Source of the DNA: a virus
Length of the DNA stretch: 21,891 nucleotides
Reading direction: 5' to 3' (one strand)
Virus record (IMG/VR): IMGVR_UViG_3300021478_000118
Coordinates: 1-21,891 of that record
Part shown: positions 18,875 through 21,891 of the stretch, piece by piece
How positions within the stretch are numbered: position 1 is the first letter of the stretch
Layout of the letters: every line of letters starts with the position of its first letter
Made by a program: the position numbers and the translations under genes
Notes under the pieces: generated by a model
Databases searched by the model: none
Told to the model about the DNA's origin: nothing
What the model saw: only the letters and a program-made list of their open reading frames with translations

Positions 18875-20085
18875 CTGGCCGGCACCTCCTGCGGGGGTTG
18901 GTTGCCCCCCGCCGCTGCCGGAACAGGCGCGACCGGCGGCGGCGGGGGTTTGGGCGGGCTGGGCGCCGGCCCGGACAGGTCCAACGGGTTACCCATCAGA
19001 TAGGAGCGGACCTCGGCGGGCGAGGCGATACCGGCGCCGACCAGGGTGGACATGGCCGTCGACGTGGTCGGCAGATCCTCGCGGAGGAGTTTGTCGCGGC
19101 CGAATTGCACGTTGGTGCCGCGGGGCAGCCAGGCGTCGGACCAGACCTGCTCGAAATCGGCCAGCACCGGCTCCAGCGACGTCAACAGCACCTGCTGGTA
19201 TTGGGGGGCGGCCGTCCGGTAGGTCATGCCCGACACCGGGGCGCCCACCCAGTAAGAGTCGATATTGAAGGCATTGGCCACATCGGTAAGGCTCATCTTG
19301 CGGGCCTCGACCAGCTGGGTGTCCGACGGCGACCACGCCAGCGGGATCACCTGGGTGCCGTTCGGCAGGATGGCCGGCAGCCGCTGGGCGCCGGCGAACT
19401 TGTCCATCCAGTCCGCTTTGGCCTGGTCGGCCACGTCCTGGGTAAACGTGGCCTGCGGGGTGATGATCGCCACGCTCGGCACCGCCGCGCCGGCCAGCGT
19501 CGACCGTTCGTACGCCTCCTCGGAGGCGACCCGGTCGAGCGTCCCCAGGAACTCTTCGACCACGCCAACGCCGCGGACGGGCAGGAACCGGTCGGCGCCG
19601 CGGCGGACGTGGATGACGTCGTCGAAGTTGAGGGGCTGGCCGAGCAAGTAATAGTCGGGGCGGGGCATGCCGATGGTCCACACGATGTACACCCAGGCGG
19701 CCGGCACCCACTGCACGCTCAGCGGCCACCCGTCGACACCCCTGCCGGTGATCAGGCTGATGGCGTTCCCTTCGAGCAGGTAGTCCTCGACGTTGACGTG
19801 CACGTACCAGGAGCGGGCCCGGGTCGGGTCGGGCCGGTCGAGCAGCCGGGGGCGGGGCAGGATGTCCGCGCCCCGCCAGGCGTCCATGTGCATCTGTTTG
19901 CACAGCCCGGAGTAGACCTGCAGGCAGCGGGCCACGGCCGGCACCCGCCGCGCGGAGCTGGCGTCGTACACGTACGGGCCGGGTACACCCGAGCCGACCA
20001 GCCCGCCGGGCGGCGGGAAGATCCCGCCCGATGCGTCGCGGACGGTCACCTGGCGGCCGACACTCCACGGGGTCGCCAACGTCAT
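18871..20085 (-). CDS. Portal protein, HK97 type
   Basis: This 404-residue portal forms the dodecameric DNA channel at the capsid vertex. Typical blocks are ARRVPAVARCLQVYSGLCKQM near the N-terminus, VNVEDYLLEGNAISLI, DDVIHVRRG, and SLTDVANAFNIDSYWVG followed by TYRTAAPQYQQVLLTSLEPVLADFEQVWSDAWLP. The last 35 residues are Pro-rich (SPPKPPPPPVAP) and disordered. ATG 20085 is preferred over GTG 20091 because the GGGGG ribosome site is too close to the latter. It lies 67 bases after the large terminase and overlaps the protease. Confidence 0.93.
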   Translation of the reverse strand: MTLATPWSVGRQVTVRDASGGIFPPPGGLVGSGVPGPYVYDASSARRVPAVARCLQVYSGLCKQMHMDAWRGADILPRPRLLDRPDPTRARSWYVHVNVEDYLLEGNAISLITGRGVDGWPLSVQWVPAAWVYIVWTIGMPRPDYYLLGQPLNFDDVIHVRRGADRFLPVRGVGVVEEFLGTLDRVASEEAYERSTLAGAAVPSVAIITPQATFTQDVADQAKADWMDKFAGAQRLPAILPNGTQVIPLAWSPSDTQLVEARKMSLTDVANAFNIDSYWVGAPVSGMTYRTAAPQYQQVLLTSLEPVLADFEQVWSDAWLPRGTNVQFGRDKLLREDLPTTSTAMSTLVGAGIASPAEVRSYLMGNPLDLSGPAPSPPKPPPPPVAPVPAAAGGNQPPQEVPAR

Positions 20086-20152
20086 GGACACTGCCCCCGG
20101 ATGCTACCCGCCGGTAGGGGTGCAGGTCAGGGACGCTGTTCCCGATAACTGG

Positions 20153-21613
20153 TCACATAATCCGGAAATCGCCGAGGGCGGCGGGGGCGTGATCGAACGC
20201 CCATACCGAGACCGTGGCCGCGGTGAGACAGGCCAGGCTGCCGGCCGACTGGCGGCGGCCCCACGCCCAGGCGTCGCCGAGCTGGCGGCGGGCGGCGTCG
20301 TTGGCGGCCGCGTCCAACGACGGGTGGGGCCGGTAGCGGACCAGGGGCGGATCCGCGACCAGGCCCTCCAGCAGACTGGCGCACGCCGCCGCGTAGTCGC
20401 GGGCGTTCAGGCCGGCCAGCTCGAGCCCGCCCCGGGTGGCGGCGTCGGCGACGTCCAACGCCGGACCGGCGGCGTCGTAGCCGACCGAGCGGGGCTGCCA
20501 CCGCTCGACCAGCTCGCCGAGCCGGCCGGGAAGCCACCCCACCCCGGGCCGGCAGTCGGCCACCTCAACATGCGCCACCCCGGCCTCGTCGCGCCAGCCG
20601 GCCACGACCGCCGCGTCCGACCGGTCGACGGCCACGTCAAAAGCCAACGACAGGCCCCCAGGGTCGGGCAGGACGGCCTCGGGGTCGGCGGCCGCCCTCC
20701 AAGCGCTCAAGGGGATGACCCGGGCGGTGGTGGACACCCAACGGTTGCCGTAGGCCCGGGCGAACTCGTCCGGTCCGAGAATGTCGAGCGCCGCCTGCAT
20801 GGCGTCGGCGCCGATCGTCAACCCGAAGGCGGGATGATACAACGGCCATGAGACCGGATCGGTTGGGTCGAGATGGTCAGGGCAGGCCCACTCGAAATAG
20901 GCGATCCCCGACGTACGACCATCTCGGGCGGCCGCCCGGCCCTGCTCGACGGTGCCCAGCCACCACGTCGACGTGGCGTCACCAGCGGTGGACACTTTCA
21001 CCACCTGGGCGTTCGGTCGGGTGGCCTGGGTCGGCACGATCGCCTGGTCGATGTCCCGGCCCCGCTGCAGATCAAAAGCCCAGCACTCGTCGACCACCAC
21101 CAGGTCACTGATTTTGGAGTGCAGGCCGTCGGGCGTCGGCGGGAACGGCCGGATCAGCCCGGACGAGCGCCGCCAGCGGATGTGCTCCGAGCCGGCCGCC
21201 CGGCGCAGCTGCACCTCCCGGCCGAACCCGGCCACGATCGGCCAGTGCTCGTTGAGCAGCCAATCGACGGCGTCCTTACCGGACTGCATCGTGAACCACA
21301 CCCGGGCGCGGGGAATGACCAGCGCTCGATGGTCCATCAGCGCCCCGTCGTAGGTTGTTTTCCCCGACTGGCGCGGGACGGTGATGATCCCGAACTTGTA
21401 GCAGTAGCGGCCGTCGGCGTCGACCTCGCCGAGCACGTCGCCGACGTAGTGCTGCCACGGCATGAACGGTTTCCCTGACGCCGCCGCCATCTTGGCGACC
21501 GCCGGCCCGAACGTCAGCCGGTCAGGGCTGCGGGGCGTTGCTAGGGCTGGCGGCGGGCCGGCCGAGGTCGGCCAGGAGTTGCTCGAACGCGTCGACGGGC
21601 TCAGGACGGTCAC
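20153..21613 (-). CDS. terL: Terminase large subunit
   Basis: This 486-residue packaging motor has an N-terminal ATPase with Walker A PRQSGKTT (80-87) and Walker B LVVVDE (171-176), followed by a C-terminal RNase H-like nuclease with an acidic strand LAFDVAVDRSD (D326) and further acids near GYDAAGPALDVAD. The start is uncertain. GTG 21613 gives a 92-base overlap with the small subunit but keeps the RLTFGPAVAKMAA segment typical of the family. ATG 21490 would lose it. A rare CTG start in between is conceivable. No nuclease or ATPase residue is missing. Confidence 0.93.
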   Translation of the reverse strand: MTVLSPSTRSSNSWPTSAGPPPALATPRSPDRLTFGPAVAKMAAASGKPFMPWQHYVGDVLGEVDADGRYCYKFGIITVPRQSGKTTYDGALMDHRALVIPRARVWFTMQSGKDAVDWLLNEHWPIVAGFGREVQLRRAAGSEHIRWRRSSGLIRPFPPTPDGLHSKISDLVVVDECWAFDLQRGRDIDQAIVPTQATRPNAQVVKVSTAGDATSTWWLGTVEQGRAAARDGRTSGIAYFEWACPDHLDPTDPVSWPLYHPAFGLTIGADAMQAALDILGPDEFARAYGNRWVSTTARVIPLSAWRAAADPEAVLPDPGGLSLAFDVAVDRSDAAVVAGWRDEAGVAHVEVADCRPGVGWLPGRLGELVERWQPRSVGYDAAGPALDVADAATRGGLELAGLNARDYAAACASLLEGLVADPPLVRYRPHPSLDAAANDAARRQLGDAWAWGRRQSAGSLACLTAATVSVWAFDHAPAALGDFRIM

Positions 21614-21833
21614 TTGTCAGCCCGTTCGCCTTGAGCATGTCCAGGTAACCGCCGTTGACGGTGTTAACCAGTTCGGGGTCGTGGGCATCCTCGGCCATGT
21701 CGAGGGCGTGGGCCTGCACCCGTAGCGCCGTCCGGGCCGCCTTGGTGATGTCCGGGCGGTCGCGCAGCGACGCCTCGAGCGCCGCTTCGGATCGGCCCAA
21801 ATGGCGGCCCGGGCGGCGGGAATCAGCGGGCAT
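21522..21833 (-). CDS. terS: Terminase small subunit
   Basis: This is a 103-residue protein: GRSEAALEASLRDRPDITKAARTALRVQAHALDMAEDAHDPELVNTVNGGYLDMLKANGLTS, then VDAFEQLLADLGRP. The LRVQA...DMAEDA...DPEL pattern and YLDMLKANGL are those of small terminase subunits of actinobacteriophages. It recognises pac or cos DNA and loads the large subunit, which is coded directly downstream with overlap. The start is ATG 21833; a ribosome site is not evident. It is the first gene of the late operon. Confidence 0.82.
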   Translation of the reverse strand: MPADSRRPGRHLGRSEAALEASLRDRPDITKAARTALRVQAHALDMAEDAHDPELVNTVNGGYLDMLKANGLTSDRPEPVDAFEQLLADLGRPAASPSNAPQP

Positions 21834-21891
21834 CGCATTTCATCGCTTCACATCACGGCTCGACCCGGCCAACCCGGACGAAAAAAACGGA
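21834..21891. other. Right-end non-coding segment, possible cos side of the terminase genes
   Basis: This is the 58 bases upstream of the small terminase. It includes an A7 run at 21884-21890 (T7 on the coding strand) and several ATGs close to the start codon. No promoter boxes or gene are recognised. Together with 1-41 it would form the non-coding space between HNH and terminase genes in a joined genome. Confidence 0.35.

Noticed and set aside
1-21891. tRNA genes, CRISPR arrays, insertion sequences, toxin-antitoxin or restriction-modification loci
   Set aside because: I saw no cloverleaf with a TPsiC-like arm, no regularly spaced repeat-spacer array, no transposase motifs and no endonuclease partner for the methyltransferase.

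Overview
The window looks like the complete genome, about 21.9 kb, of a small temperate siphovirus (HK97-type head, long non-contractile tail) of a high-GC Gram-positive host. Most of the sequence is very GC-rich (roughly 70% in hand-counted lines of structural genes), with strong purine-rich ribosome sites, frequent GTG starts, 1- and 4-base gene overlaps, and protein families typical of actinobacteriophages. The lysis module has an amidase endolysin and a holin but no recognisable LysB (mycolyl-arabinogalactan esterase). This hints at a host without a mycolic-acid envelope, but that is an inference.

Layout. Read on the minus strand, the order is classical. At the right edge are small terminase, large terminase, portal, prohead protease and major capsid protein. 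Two Ig-like (IPT/TIG) proteins, a 29-residue membrane microprotein, the head-tail connector, tail terminator or neck genes and the major tail protein follow. Then come the tail-assembly chaperones with a predicted -1 frameshift, tape measure protein, fibre-like protein, an extended Dit-like protein, a large tail protein carrying an N-terminal beta-propeller, endolysin and holin (21833 down to 6493). From 6546 leftward, the plus strand holds the lysogeny module: a small aromatic-rich membrane protein, an attP candidate with paired arm-type repeats (6035-6289), a tyrosine integrase and an XRE-type repressor. A regulatory region (about 4186-4400) carries a TTGACA-type leftward promoter with a 12-bp repeated operator placed inside it. 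The early/replication operon then runs left on the minus strand: excisionase, RecT-like annealing protein, an orphan DNA methyltransferase, several small unknowns, a helix-turn-helix replication-type protein with a probable origin inside its gene, a few small proteins and an HNH nuclease (4185 down to 42).

The HNH gene at the left edge and the small terminase at the right edge would be neighbours if the ends were joined. The attP region is intact and internal, so the sequence looks like the virion or circular form, cut at or near cos, rather than an integrated prophage.

How it works together. The repressor probably binds the TGTGCATAACTG repeats and shuts off the leftward early promoter. When relieved, that promoter would drive excisionase, recombination and replication genes. 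Replication probably starts from DnaA-box and iteron clusters inside the helix-turn-helix gene with host polymerase, since no polymerase, helicase or primase is encoded. Late genes build the particle. Both distal tail genes carry extra N-terminal domains that look like host-recognition modules.
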